This document shows positions 32,928 to 45,103 of a stretch of 64,000 bases of DNA, in pieces (position 1 is the stretch's first letter; the number at the start of each line of letters is the position of its first letter). Origin of the DNA: Pinus tabuliformis (Eukaryota > Streptophyta > Pinopsida > Pinales > Pinaceae). The notes beneath the pieces are model-generated. The model made no database searches. It was not told where the DNA came from and saw only the letters and a program-made list of their open reading frames with translations. The stretch is from NCBI GenBank assembly GCA_031772625.1, contig CM062808.1, positions 145,629,299 through 145,693,298 on the forward strand, given 5' to 3'. The translations under genes and the position numbers were made by a program.

Positions 32928-33239
32928 AGATTTCCACTATGACGGAAGCTTTGGAGTACCTCGAGAGCCGACATAGCTGATGGCGCCTGAGCCAAATCTT
33001 CAACAATATTGTAGTGTTGAGCAGCTCGAGTGTTGGGATTATACGAGGATTTCTAAAGCACACCTTGAGAGGGCGGCTACGTAGCGGAATCAAAGTTAGG
33101 GCACTCGATTTATAGAGGACCAGAACTTGGGGTAGAAGAAGAAAGTGCATCTTCTGTTTCTTTCCCTATTGCCAGAGCTAGAGTTTGATAATCTTTCGAT
33201 CGGGTAGCGACATTAATGGTTGTGCTCATCATGAACACT

Positions 33240-36200
33240 TGAGATCCAGTGGAAGAAGATCAGGATTGGTCTACCATCCGAGTCTGTTGAGATGAAAATG
33301 GTTGTTTAAGGACATCATGGGTCCCTTTGAGTAGGCAACTAACTTTGGATCATCGTGGACAATCCTTAGTATAGTGATCCTCCTCACAAATGAGGTAGGG
33401 ATACTTGGGTTTCCATTGTAAGGATTCTCCAGCAGATGATTTTGGAGGACCCTGTTTTGGGGCATTAGCTTTAGCTTTCCCTTTTCCTTTCTTTTTTCAT
33501 TTCGAGGATTTGTCCGTTGCGGTAGACTGGACAGCATGCACCTCTGAGGTTTTACCAGGGCCTGGAGGATTTTGAGATGAACTGTTAGGAGTGGTATTCA
33601 AGATTGAATTCTATTTGGAAGAAGTTTTGGCAGGGCCCTGGGATACCAAACCAATCACTCCATTGACAACAGGGATAGCGGGTGACTTCAATGCTGCAGG
33701 ATTGGATGATGGCCACAGAGCAAGGTAACAACTCGTATGGTGCCAGACTGAGAATAGACCAGATCCAAGTACTGGGCATGAACGATGGCTTTCTCTTCTG
33801 TGACGCATCCACCCATAGCTATATCACAATTAATTGGGGCTACGAATGATTTGGTAAACCATTCGGTGAGCAACTGATCATCTATCTCAAACTTGATCAG
33901 GCAACGTCTATGTCTCCATACATGGATATGATCAAATATGCATGTCGCAGTGTCTTTCTTAAGCGATGTGAGAAAATAGATGCCCGTTTCATAATGAACT
34001 GGTAGCTGAAAATGCGTGAGGATGGCCATGGCTAATGAATTGAAGTCATGAAAAGTACTTCGAGGTAGCTCGATGTACCATTTCATTGCAGCACCTGTGA
34101 GGGTCCATTGGAAAAGACGAAGACGAATTGAATCATCTATGTATGAGTTCAACGAGCACTACAGGTGATATGTCATCACGTGGGCCTGAGGATCTTCTTT
34201 GCATTTTCCATCAAACTTCGTGCAACCACTTAGTATCTTGGACTGCACCAGAGGCCAGTATGACAAATGGAGGATCGGGAAATTTGTAAGATGCGATACA
34301 TCTGGCAACTCAAGTGTAGCCAAGAAAGGTAAATTAGTGTTAAAAGGCATGGGCAATCGATAAGCAGGCCCATAAGGAGGAGCCCATCCTTGCTTGTAAC
34401 AGTTCTGGCCCCACAGTAGGGGATTTTGGCCATATGGGATATGAGGTTGCCCCCATTGCGGATTACCTTGACCAAAGGGAGGGTTTGGACCATGAACACC
34501 TTGAAACTATCTAGGCACAAGCTACTAGTAGGCACCATATGGGTTAAAAGCCTGCTGAGCCTGTTGACCCTGGACGTACTGACATGGGACCTGCTATCCT
34601 GGAACATAAGGTTGTTGAACCTGTTGTCCCTGAACAAGAGGGTTCTGGACCTACAGTCCTTGGGCATAAGTTTGATACACTTGTTGCCCTTGCACATAGG
34701 GGTTTGCACCTGGTGCCCTTGGCCGGTAGGATTTTGAACCTGTTGGCCTGGGACAAGAGGATTTTGTACCTACTGCTATAGGGTTTCACATTGACCCTTT
34801 CCCTACAAGGGCTGACCTTGTTAATACATATACAAGGGTTGTTGTTGCCCTAGTTGGTTTTGTTGACCTTGCAGTTGCAAAATTTGTCCCTGGGTTTGCA
34901 GAGTTTGGCCCTATGAGGGTATGGGTCGCGAGGTATGCAGAGCGTATTACATTTGTTGTTGCATGGCTTGTTAGAACTATTGGAAGGATTGGACTTGCGA
35001 TTGTTGCAGGTAACCTTGTTGTGGGATAATATGCCCTTGCTGTTGCGCAAAAAGCCCTTGCTGCAACAAAGGTTTCCCTTGTGGTAACAAAGGCTGCCCC
35101 GGTTGTTGTAAAGATTGTCCTTGTCATTGCAAGGGTGCTTGAACAGTGCCCGGGATATTACCAAACCAAATCTAGCCATAGCCAAGCTAGATGTACTACC
35201 TAAATTGTAGGGTGTAAGGTTGATTAACCAATCCTTGGGACCATATGGAACATAAGGATTTTGGTACTGGACTTTGGCCCATAAGGCTGCTGATACTTAA
35301 CGTTGCCTGATCCAGATAGACCAATAGGATCCTGAACCTGTTGGTACTGGACATTGCTTGATCCAATAGGGTCAACAGGGTTATAGACAATATCAGAAGA
35401 GGGTTGGTTTATACCAAGTGTTTGAGCTTGTGAACTGCTCACAGTAGTGGCACCTGACACCATAGAAACGTTCAGGTTTCCCCCCCCAGGCGGTGGCACA
35501 ATATAGCCACTGACTAATGGGACAAAGGAATTGACGGAAACAATATTTGAAACTGCTAATTGTGACTGACGTGTAACTGGGATTGATGATACATGAGTAT
35601 TTGGAACAGTGGGTTGCACCGGAACTGAAGTAATAGCTGGTTGGGAGGTCATGTTCGTGATGAATGGACCTGACATAGGCCTAATGCCTAACTCCCAAAC
35701 AGGATTACGGTAGAGTGATGAGGCACTAGGTGTGCCTAAAACTAAGTGCCCTAGAGACACATATTCAGGTGAAACACTAGCAGGAATACCTTCTTAATAA
35801 GGGAAACCCTAAGGAGGGAACTACAACTACAATTCTTCCCCCTAAACAGTGTGTGGAGTAGAGACCTTGGACTCATCCAGAGAAGTGACTGGAGCATCAC
35901 CTTCAGGTTCCATGTTTGAAAACAAACGATGACGAATAGTCGAACGTGTACTGGGGGATAGTTCCAAAGTAACACCCAGTTGATCTACGCACTGTAGGGG
36001 CATTGTGGTGATATCTCAACTATGTCAAACAGAGGGTTTGGAGGATAGATAACCAGTCCAAGCTGACCGTCAGTGATCAGCGAGTTCTTTGGAGTTAGAA
36101 CACGATTATCCAAAGATTCTAAGCCAAGATCAGCAGATGACCTTGAATCAAAAGTAGGCGGAGGATGAGATGACAATGGTTGAACACTCAAAACAATTAC

Positions 36201-36317
36201 GAGCTCAACATTTTGGTCCTCGAGTGACTCTAATAACTTAGGAAATGGCTCCTCGGACAATCTTTCAGACGGAGGAGAGGAAGAGGAATTGGGTGAACCA
36301 GATGGTTCAACCATCAT
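33240..36317 (-). pseudogene. Gag of element G with Gln-rich repeats
   Basis: It begins MMVEPSGSPNSSSSPP at 36317. The N-terminal third is Ser/Pro-rich. A Gln/Pro/Val-rich repeat zone (35400-34544) is followed by the capsid-like region: LRLFQWTLTGAAMKWYIEL, FHDFNSLAMAILTHFQ, YFLTSLKK (about 34150-33900). A CCHC-like knuckle ICEEDHYTKDC lies near 33380. Several stops and frameshifts break it. The repeat zone makes it longer than a typical gypsy Gag. Confidence 0.8.
34544..35400 (-). repeat. Gln-rich coding repeats in G gag
   Basis: On the minus strand, units of about 12 codons of the form QNPLVQGQQVQ or QQPYVPG recur at 34560-34790. Upstream, Gln-rich runs fill 34800-35130. Frames slip between units, as expected of replication slippage and decay. 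Confidence 0.7.
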
Positions 36318-38040
36318 GACCTTTTCTTAGTCGAAAGAACAAATAAATTCAAGGCTTTAAAATGTCCTTTTAAGGGCACTCATGATTTCATCCAAAAATA
36401 TAACAGGATGTATTGGATCATGGGAAATCAATTATTGAGATGCACAAAGGACTGATGTTCTTTCGTTTTTTAAGAGTCGAGAAAGAAACAAAATATGACT
36501 CTATCATTTTCGATTAGAAACGAGCTCGAAAGGACATGTGCTCAGGTGATCTTTTAAGTTTAAGGAGTCAAAAAGATCAAATGACTACTCTGGATGATCT
36601 AGGTAAGCAGGATTACCAGGCAATCGTGAACTACATAATACCTCCTGGCGAACCAAGTACGAGCAGGCGATCTCCTTGAATGCTGTGTTCAATGTATCAC
36701 ATTTGCAAGGCAGATGACTCAGCTTCCTAAGGATAAAAGGATTGCAGCGTAGTAGGGTCCTCTGTTATATACTTGACAGTACAGGGAGCACAAATCTGTG
36801 CTAGCACTATCTAATGCCGAAGCTAATGACAACTACTAGGTTTACAGATGCCAGAACATGTCTCTAGCCTAGACCTTCTAGATGTGATCGTTAATGTCAA
36901 ATGTGCCTTAGGTTAATTGAATTCATTTTAGAGTTGATCTTGAGTTAAATTTCAGTTTTCAGGTCTTAACAATGCTACTCGAAAAACCTAAAAATGCAAC
37001 TAAATGGGACAAGACCCTTTCAATTCGATGAAACACCTACACTAGAGAGGGTAGAGATTACTCAATCAAATGCAAACAATCAAGCAACTGAAAACGAAAT
37101 GATTTTTCACAACTTCACTTTTCCAAAAAATAAACTAATGAAAAATGCATTCCAATTCCTAATTTTTTAACAAGCACTTATCTACTAGTCCTTTAAAAAT
37201 GAAAATATTTTCTCTTCCTTTTTCAAATGCTGATGCAATTTTAGTTTCTAAAAGTGATGCAAATCATAATGATGCAACAAGCTAGAATTTCATACTTTCT
37301 CATGAAACAACGAAACAAACTTTTCGCATACAATCTTGCAATGAAAAAGTTTTCGAGATTATGAGCTCTTCAAGCAGATGAAAACACAAAAATAGGAATT
37401 CGTTCATATCAATGAAACACCAACTTTACCAAAAACAAGACCGACAACATAATCTGTGTCGGAGAACGATGTTAAACTTAGTGAATGTAACTTTTGAAAC
37501 TTGTGCAAAATAGGTCAAAATCATAAAGACGGCCAAAAACAAATGCAAGGAGCAAACACACCTACAACCGGACTCAATGGGTCCACAAGCTACCGAATGA
37601 GCAACTAACTAGATGCACTATTGTTGTTGGCCACTCAATGACTCGATCAGTCAAATAGCAAGATGACAAGTCAACAAGCAAGCAAAAACCAAATGAAAAG
37701 TAGATTTCTAATTAGGGAGAAAACAGTCGAAAAGGCTCACAGGGTCAAAAACACAAGAGCAGAACAGACTGGCCAAGATTGGGGTCTAGCCCTAATCTTC
37801 ACTTACAGGGATTGACGCGACTCCCTAACTAACAATAAGTGCCAGAGGTGGGTCGGCGTGACTGTTACTCCGCAATTCGCACTGATCGGTGTGACTAATA
37901 GCCGATTAAATGCGTTGTCCAAGGGAAGTAAGGAAAAATAAATAAAAAAATTAGAACAGGGACCAGATCTGCTACCATGAATTTTAGACATAAAATCTCA
38001 CGAAAACATGAAATCCAAAACAAACAAAAGGATGGGATCT
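36318..38040 (-). other. Leader of element G
   Basis: No gene is seen. The block 36660-36880 is shared with the leader of F. Around 36470-36500 a minus-strand CTTTCTCGACTCTTAAAAAACGAAAG hairpin-like motif recurs. Part of it (36940-37700) is A-rich and featureless. Confidence 0.6.
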
Positions 38041-38058
38041 CCCCAGTGGAGTTGCCAA
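38041..38058 (-). promoter_or_regulatory. Primer-binding site of element G
   Basis: Minus strand TTGGCAACTCCACTGGGG lies two bases after the 5' LTR and nearly matches the site of F. Confidence 0.85.
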
Positions 38059-38060
38059 TT

Positions 38061-39172
38061 TTTGATGAAGTAAAATGATAAGTATGGACACAAACGAATT
38101 CCTCTAGCTCAATAATGGGTCTAGCCACAATAGTTACATTCTATGGAAGATTTCCTTAGGTTAGAATTAATCAAGAGGTCATACCTGTTGGTCACTTATC
38201 CTTCTTGATGATGTCCTCGGTTGCTCTCTCTAGTAATCTCTCGCTTCCTTGTTCAAGCTCCTGAAACAAGTAAACAACAACAACATACAAACATAATAAT
38301 AGAAAAATTGTAATTCAACCTACTTAATAAGTCAAGAAGTATTAAGACACAAATATGTAATATTACAAAACATGTAGGAAATCAATTGATAGTTGCATAT
38401 ATTAATATTCAAAAAGATATTACAACCATTTGTCTTGACGTCGCAGTCTTCCTCTTACAAGACCAGGTTCCCACACACTTCTGCTAGCACTTCATGATGG
38501 CTTAAAACAACAATAGTTTAAAGGCTCTTCCATTTAGGCTTCACTCCAAACCAAACACACTTTTCCCTCATACAACTAGATGGCTACCACTAGTAATATC
38601 TTGCTTGTCTAAAATAGTATACACACACTCAGCCAAAACTCTAATTCTGTAACTGTGACCAGCTTGTGCTTGGGAAGAAGGGAGGTTTATATAGGAAATA
38701 TGGATGGGAGATGGATCCTCTTCTCATGGGAGAAAGAATTATCTCTTAAGGTAGTTCCATCATTATAGGGGAAGGGAGCCCAAACTATCATCCTCGACCC
38801 CATCTGGCCAAACCATTTACTAGACTTCCGTCACGGAGCTTCTAGCATTGGAAACTTCGTCTCTAATTTTAAAAACTTTCCATGACAGGACCGACGTGAC
38901 TGGAACACAGCTTAGTCGCACCGATCAGCACGGGGAATAGTGCTAATCTCTGCACATCAGCATAGGGGAGAAAAGGGTCATTAGCACTGGCCTTGTAAAT
39001 TAGGCAAAACAAAAGTTTCAGGGGAAATGGTGCGAAAGGGAAATGATTTTCTCATGAAGAGGGACAAAATGGGAGTTTCGCCATGAAGGCAAAGCATGCG
39101 GGGTTCACTGTAGAGGTCCTCCAAGATCAAGGAACGGGGAGTACAAGGACAGTGAAAAAATGTTGTGTAACA
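38061..39172 (-). repeat. 5' LTR of element G (1,112 bp)
   Basis: It starts on the minus strand TGTTACACAAC at 39172; its end at 38061 is mutated from CA to AA. A TATA box (CCTATATAAACC on the minus strand) lies near 38690. It pairs with 25013-26123. Confidence 0.92.
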
Positions 39173-39177
39173 CTACC

Positions 39178-40132
39178 TCGAGTAATTTTCCCTTATCCAC
39201 CTCCATTTATTGCTAATCCTCTTGTTTTTCCTCCACCAATAATTCCAGCCAGATATGCTCCTTTAGTGATGTCTACACCATTGGCCAATATTCCACAAGA
39301 CTATCAATCCAAAATGGTATTGTCTGATGGTATTGATGGTATTGGTCCTTTAATAGCCCAATAGCATGTGGATAAAATGAATTATTGTTTTGACTTACAA
39401 GAGGTAGATGAAGAAAGTGTTAAGCTCAGAATGTTTGCTCAAAGTCTGGGAGGAGAAGTCAGAAAATGGTTTAAGTCTTTGCCTACAAATAGTATAAATG
39501 ATCTTCCTGCATTTCACCAAACTTTTCTTAATAGGTGGGAAGTTAAAAAGAACCCTCTCCAGATTTTGTCAGAATATGAAAATATTAGGAGAGAAGTAGG
39601 GGAAAGTGTTCAAGATTATTGTGCTAGATTCAACAAAACATATAATGCAATTCCTATCAATCTTAAACCACCCCAGGATTTAGCCTTAATCAAATTCCCA
39701 GATGGCTTTGATGCAGACATGTCCTACCAGCTTAGGGAAAGGAATTCTCAAACCTTAGAAGGGATGCAAAGAGATGTTGTGAGTGTAGAGGCCAATCTAC
39801 AAGCTAAAAGAGCAAGGATGAGAACTGAAAAAAGAGTGACTTTTAGAGAAGAAGCATCAACTTCTGCAGCAGAAGCCAAGATTGATTCCTTAGTAAGGAC
39901 TATGGAAAGAATGATGGAGAGAATAAATATAAATGATAGGAATGTCCCTAGGGAAAACCCACCTCTCCAACAGAACCGAAATCCAAATCCTAGAAGAAAC
40001 CCTCCACAAATCAGACAAAGAGAACAAAGAGGCCCAGATCAACAAATTAGGCCGCCATTTCAAGAGAAATATGTTGATGAAGGTGGAGAGGTGATTGAAG
40101 AAGTTGAGGAAAATCATATTAGTTTAATGTGA
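39178..40132 (+). pseudogene. Gypsy gag of element A, 3' part
   Basis: It resumes the gag broken by G. A stop at 39362 (CAA to TAG, as the first copy has Gln-Gln-His) interrupts it. Then VDKMNYCFDLQEVDEE, WEVKKNPLQILSEYENIRR, VQDYCARFNKTYNAIP and LRERNSQTLEGMQRD follow, the Retrotrans_gag domain and its tail. The C-terminus is rich in Arg, Asn and Pro, then acidic. I see no CCHC knuckle before the stop near 40130. Confidence 0.88.
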
Positions 40133-40604
40133 AGATGATTTTGTTTTTCTTACACAAGAAGAACATGAACTATTTTTATTAACTCAAACCAAACTATAAT
40201 CTTAAGAATCTAATGATTATAAACATGGATTTGAAAATTATATCTTATATGTCCACAGACAATATAATCTTAGGAGCAAGAAAAACAATGATAACACAAT
40301 AAAAAATTATTCTAATAACTCTACCAAGAAAGCTTTAGATCCTGATCCCAAGAAAACAGCTGAAATATCTACGAGAAATGACAACAATCTAGAAAGGAGA
40401 AACACAGAAAATGTTGCTAAGAAAACAATTGATGTCTCAAGAAAAGTTGTCCAAACTGAAGTTTCTAATACCAGTAAACAAAATGAACTCGTGACAAAGA
40501 TCGTAATTGAAAAGTTTTATTTCTCAAACCTGCTAAAAACCTAAACACCCTTCAGTATTGAGAACAAAATTGCTAAACTCAAGATCTCTATTCCCCTTAC
40601 TGAA
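40133..40604 (+). pseudogene. Gag-to-protease linker of element A
   Basis: A Lys/Asn/Thr-rich frame with a few stops (RQYNLRSKKN, KKTAEISTRND) continues between gag and protease. It is typical of the polyprotein linker in this lineage and holds no other gene. Confidence 0.6.
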
Positions 40605-41159
40605 TTGGTAAACAAAAATGTATATAGGTCCCAGGTCTTAAAGGCACTCAATGTAGGAGAAAACATTGATACAGTGAACTTCAATGATGACCAGCCTGAA
40701 CTTTTGTTTGGACCAGAAGTTGATGGGAAACCTCAAGAAGGGGGTGTTCCTCCATTTTATGTCAGCCTTAATATTCATGATAAGATCCTTCATAATTTCA
40801 TGTTGGATTCAGGTGCATCACATAATCCCGTGCCAAATACTGTTATGGAAAAACTTGAACTTGAAATCAATAGACCATACAAAGATATATATTCTTTTGA
40901 CTCCAGTAAGGTTAGATGTCTATGTCTCATTAAGGACCTTTGTGTTACACTAGCCTAGATCCTAGCAAAAAGTTTAGTGATGGACATAATAGTAGCAGAC
41001 ATTCCTCCTAAGTATGGTATGTTATTATCAAGATCTTGGGGGGCTAAGTTACAGGGGACACTTCAAATGGATATGACCTATGCCACAATACCAATATTTG
41101 TTCAATCAAGAAGACTATATAGAGAAACTTTAATGAAGTACATGGTGAGCAGCCAATAA
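40605..41159 (+). pseudogene. Aspartic protease of element A
   Basis: The retropepsin-like domain has FYVSLNIHDKILHNFMLDSGASHNPVP (active site DSGAS near 40808), YSFDSSKVRCL and, after one stop at 40957, DIPPKYGMLLSRSWGAKL and MDMTYATIPIF. These motifs mark a known plant gypsy lineage in which an RNase H-like domain follows. The single TAG breaks the polyprotein. Confidence 0.85.
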
Positions 41160-41407
41160 AATCCAGACAACTATTCCCTCTATTCGGTCGATACTGATCT
41201 TGATTCCTTCATATTGTACAATGACAATGATGAAGACATAGATACACAGGTCAAGCAGGTAGAAAATGAGTTCAATGAAGAACATGACACGCAAGAACCC
41301 ATTATGCAACAGAATCCTGAAACATAACCCCTTTGGAATATGACTTTTTGATGGCTCTTGTGGTAAAACATGATCACGAGCAGGAGTCTAGTTATACAAT
41401 CCAACAA

Positions 41408-42246
41408 CTAATCACGCACAAGTTTATTCTTATAAACTGAATTTTCTATGTACAAACAACATAGCAAAATATGAGGCATTATTATTAGGCTTGAAGTTGC
41501 TTAAAAAGGTAGGTTCTAAAAGGATTTCTGTCCAGGGAGACTTTGAACTCATCATTAAAAAAATTAAAGGACAATACTCTCCAAAAAACCTTAGATTGAG
41601 AGAATATTGAAATGTTGTGATTGATTTTCTCAAAAAATTCGAAGAGTATGACCCTTATGTTATCCCTAGGCTCCAGAATTCTCTGGCCAATGGATTAGCT
41701 TTTTCAACTAGTACCTACAAATTACCTCATCCAAATAAAAAATACACAGTTGAAGTGAAACATCGTCCTGCAGTCCCTGATAACATGAGATACTGGCAAG
41801 TTTTTGGGAATGATAAACAAATTCAAATTTTTTTGAAATCAAAAGAAAAATTTGAAGATAGCAACATAGATCTAGAAGATGAACTAGACAATCAAACTGA
41901 TGTACATATTAATTTAGATCAATCTGTTGTTTCTGATGTGAATTTTTTTGTAAATAAAACTATACAAAAAACTGAAATACATAAAGATCCAGAAAAAGAG
42001 GAGTTCAAAGTATTACAGTTCAAAGATAACGTTTTTCTTAGAGGGCTTGCCCCTTTGGAAGAATTATTTGACTTTAATGATGTTGCTAAAAAGACAAAAA
42101 TGGAACCAACAGGAACAAACATTGAGGAATGTAACATAGGTAGTGAACTAAACTCCAAAATCATAAAATTATCAAAATCACTACCTCTCATGGCTAAAAG
42201 AAAATATATAGCTCTATTCAAAGAATTCATAGATGTGTTTGCCTAG
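41408..42246 (+). pseudogene. RNase H-like domain between protease and RT, plus connection (element A)
   Basis: It reads NFLCTNNIAKYEALLLGLKLL, ISVQGDFELIIKKIKGQYSPKN and NSLANGLAFSTS: an RVT_3 (archaeal-type) RNase H placed before RT. The usual catalytic Glu (AEYEAL) is Lys here and the final Asp (ADELA) is Asn, so the domain looks inactive. A TGA lies at about 41609. The connection VKHRPAVPDNMRYWQVFGND and GLAPLEELFDFNDVA leads to LFKEFIDVFA at 42246, just before RT. Confidence 0.82.
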
Positions 42247-43070
42247 ATCTATGAGGATTTAAAAGACTATGATAATAGCATTATACAACAAAAAATTCCA
42301 ATCAAAGAAGACCAAAAACCATTTAAACAGAAACTACGTGGGATAAAGCCTGTCCTAATGCCTTTGGTGGAAAAGGAAATCAAGAAAATGTATGATGCTA
42401 ATATCATAGTCCCTATTAGATATTCTAAATGGGTATCCAATATTGTGTCTACAAGGAAGAAAATTGGTGAAATAATATTGTGCATTGACTTTAGGAATTT
42501 AAACAAGGTGTCCCTTAAGGACAACTATCCCTTACCAAAGATGGGTCACACATTGCAAAGGGTAGTGGGTTCTAGAAGGATCTCATTGTTAGATGGTTTC
42601 TCAGGGTATAACCAAGTTTTCGTGCATCCTGGTGATCAAGATAAAACTGCTTTCACTACCCCTTGGGGAACTTTCATGTATGTGAAAATTCCCTTTGGGT
42701 TAATGAATGTTGGTGCTACTTTCCAGAGGGCAATGGACATTGCTTTTTTAGATGAAATTGGGCATTTCATTGTGATTTATCTCGATGAAATCACTATATT
42801 TTCAAAGACTGATGAAGAACACCTAGCACATCTAAGAAAAGTATTTGAAAAATGCAAAAAGTTTGGTATCTCACTAAATCCTAAGAAATCATTGTTTGGT
42901 CTTGAAGAAGGAAAACTTTTAGGCCATATCATCTTCAAATATGAAATCATAATTGAACCTGGTAGGATTGCAAGTATCCTTAAAACTAGTCATCCAAGAA
43001 AGATGAAAGAAATTTAATCTTTTATTGAAAAAATCAATTTTTTGAGAAGATTCATACCAAATCTTGCCGA
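42247..43070 (+). pseudogene. Reverse transcriptase of element A
   Basis: RT motifs run IPIKEDQKPFKQKLR, NIVSTRKKIGEIILCIDFRN, DNYPLPKMG, SLLDGFSGYNQVFV, TPWGTFMYVKIPFGLMN and GATFQRAMD. The catalytic box reads YLDEITIFSK (about 42780), where YxDD is expected, so the second Asp is Glu. ISLNPKKSLFG and LLGHII follow. A stop at 43015 and the changed box show the enzyme is dead. Confidence 0.9.
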
Positions 43071-43556
43071 GCTACTCAGAAATATAACAAATATCTCAAG
43101 AAAGACATAGAAATTAAATGGAACATTGAAGATAAAAAATATTTTGATCTAGTCGAACATGCATTAACAAAATCTCTAGTTTTAATCAGCCCATATTTCA
43201 CTAAAGATTTCATTATCTTTTCTTGTGCATATGAACATACTATTTCTATTGTACTATTATAGAAAAAAAATGAAGAAAATGAATATCCAATAGCCTTATT
43301 TAGAAAATCTCTGAGAGATGCTTCTTTAAAGTACAATATCATGGAAAAACAAGCATTTTCTCTAGTCAAAGCAATCAAATATTTCAGGGTTTACATTTTA
43401 CAATCTCATATCGTTGCTTATGTGCCTAATGTAGTGGTCAAAGATATTCTCACTCAAAATAGACATGATGGGAAGAGAGGCAAATGGAAAGATGTGATTC
43501 TGGAGTATTATATAGAAATAAAACCCACCAAGTTGATCAAAGGATAGAGATTAACC
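43071..43556 (+). pseudogene. Gypsy-type RNase H of element A, degraded
   Basis: Only parts are readable: EYPIALFRKSLRDA-like sequence, YNIMEKQAFSLVKAIKYFRVYI (43341) and GKWKDVILEYYIEIKPTKLIKG, matching the middle and end of gypsy RNase H. Frameshifts near 43076-43260 break the first part. Confidence 0.75.
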
Positions 43557-44924
43557 AAATTAATGGCTGAATCAAATTTCAATGCATTAGACATCAACAT
43601 GGTGTTTGCTTTGGATGATCTTGAGGAACTGGCGGCTCTAGCAATAGACGAGGCATATCAAAATACCCCCTGGTATGTAGATCTTTTATATGTTCTTTTC
43701 AATTTAAATGCTCGTCCTAGATTATCCAAAACAAACACTAGATTTCTTAAATTAAAATCATTCAAATTTTGCATTGTTGGTAGTACATTATATTGGAAAG
43801 ATACTGGAGGTGTCTTACTCATATGTTTGTTAAAATATGATGGTGACAAAGTTATGCAGGAATTCCATGAAGGTGATTGTGGAGGCCATGATTATTGGAA
43901 GACAACTGCTAATAAAATCCTTAGAGCTAGTTACTATTTTCCTACACTTTCCCCAGACATCCATAAGATGGTAACCGCTTTCCATAAATGAAAAATATTT
44001 CAAGGGAAGAGAAAATTACTACCTTTTCCCCTAAAGCCCATCTTTGTTGAAAGTCCTTTCCAAGATTGGGTATTGGATTTGATTGGTGAAATTCATCCTC
44101 CATCCTCTGCCGAACACAAATGGATCCTAACTACCACATACTAATTTACCAAATGAATATAAGTCATTCCTTCAAGAGTTGCTATTGATTATATTATAAT
44201 AAAATTCCTTGAAACCAATATCCTTTCCATATTTGGTTGTCCTAGGAAACTAATCACTGATAATGTTGCAGCTTTCAAATCAAAAAATACAGTAGATTTC
44301 TGTCACAAACACCATATTTCTTTGGGTCATTCAACAGCTTATTACCCTCAAGGTAATGGGTTGGTTGAGTCCTCCAAAAACATTTTGGTAAACATCATTA
44401 AAAATATACTGGAGGACAATAAGGAGTCATGGAATAACAAATTGATCTATGCATTATGGGCTAATAGATTGACTACAAAGAAATCAATTGGCATGTCCCC
44501 ATTCCAACTGGTTTATGGAATGGATGCAGTTTTTCCTTCTTCTATGGGAGTGCCAGTTATGAAGATCATTCAGGAGATACAAAGTGAACCAAATGATATA
44601 CAAAGAAGGATATATCATACAATTCAATTGCAACAGTCTAGAGAAGAGGTATACAATAGAACCCAGGTTTTCCAGGAAAACATAAAGAATATTTTTTATA
44701 AAAGAACTAAAGTTGATGATTTCAACATGGGAGAAAAAGTACTAAAATGGGACTCGGGAAGAGAAGGCAAAGGAAAACGTGGTAAATTTGAAAATATTTG
44801 GAAGGGTCCATATATTATTTCTGCTTTCAGAGGGAATAATGCATTTTTTCTCAAAGAGTTAGATGGAACAGAATTGTCAGGAGGTCTTGTAAATGGCAGG
44901 ATGCTAAAGCATTATTTTTCATGA
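43557..44924 (+). pseudogene. Integrase of element A
   Basis: The zinc-binding part has HEGDCGGHDYWKTTANKIL (about 43870). The core keeps Asp in DWVLDLIGEI (about 44070), Asp in LITDNVAAF (about 44260) and Glu in NGLVESSKN (about 44360). PFQLVYGMDAVFPSS and a C-terminal domain KWDSGREGKGKRGKFENIWKG follow, and it ends NGRMLKHYFS at 44924. Stops between 43990 and 44160 break the frame. This is the last internal gene before the 3' LTR. Confidence 0.88.
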
Positions 44925-45103
44925 GCACACAGATTCCCTCACTCCATTGTAAATATCATAGTTTTTCAGATTTATTTATTTGGTTAATTCATTTGAAAAA
45001 AAGAAATCAGATTGAAGATAATGCAGATTTGAAGGACTCAAGGCTACTGGTCATGTGTTCTTGACACTTCAAGCTGAGAAGTGCCATCCCCAGCTCGAGC
45101 CAT
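44925..45103 (+). other. Short non-coding stretch before the A 3' LTR
   Basis: Only 179 bases separate integrase from the LTR. No clear polypurine tract abuts the LTR start; AAGCTGAGAAG at 45070-45080 is the most purine-rich nearby string. Confidence 0.5.

Larger units (their letters stand above)
25013..39172 (-). mobile_element. Gypsy element G (Tat-like, with two RNases H and an antisense ORF)
   Basis: The 14.2-kb element has LTRs of about 1.11 kb. On the minus strand the order is leader, gag with Gln-rich repeats, protease, RT, RNase H, integrase, second RNase H, an antisense ORF, a repeat-bearing 3' region and polypurine tract. The second RNase H and antisense ORF point to the Tat superlineage of plant gypsy elements. 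In an 83-base stretch the LTRs differ at about nine positions, so it is old. From 32927 to 28722 all domains lie in one frame with a few stops. Confidence 0.92.
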
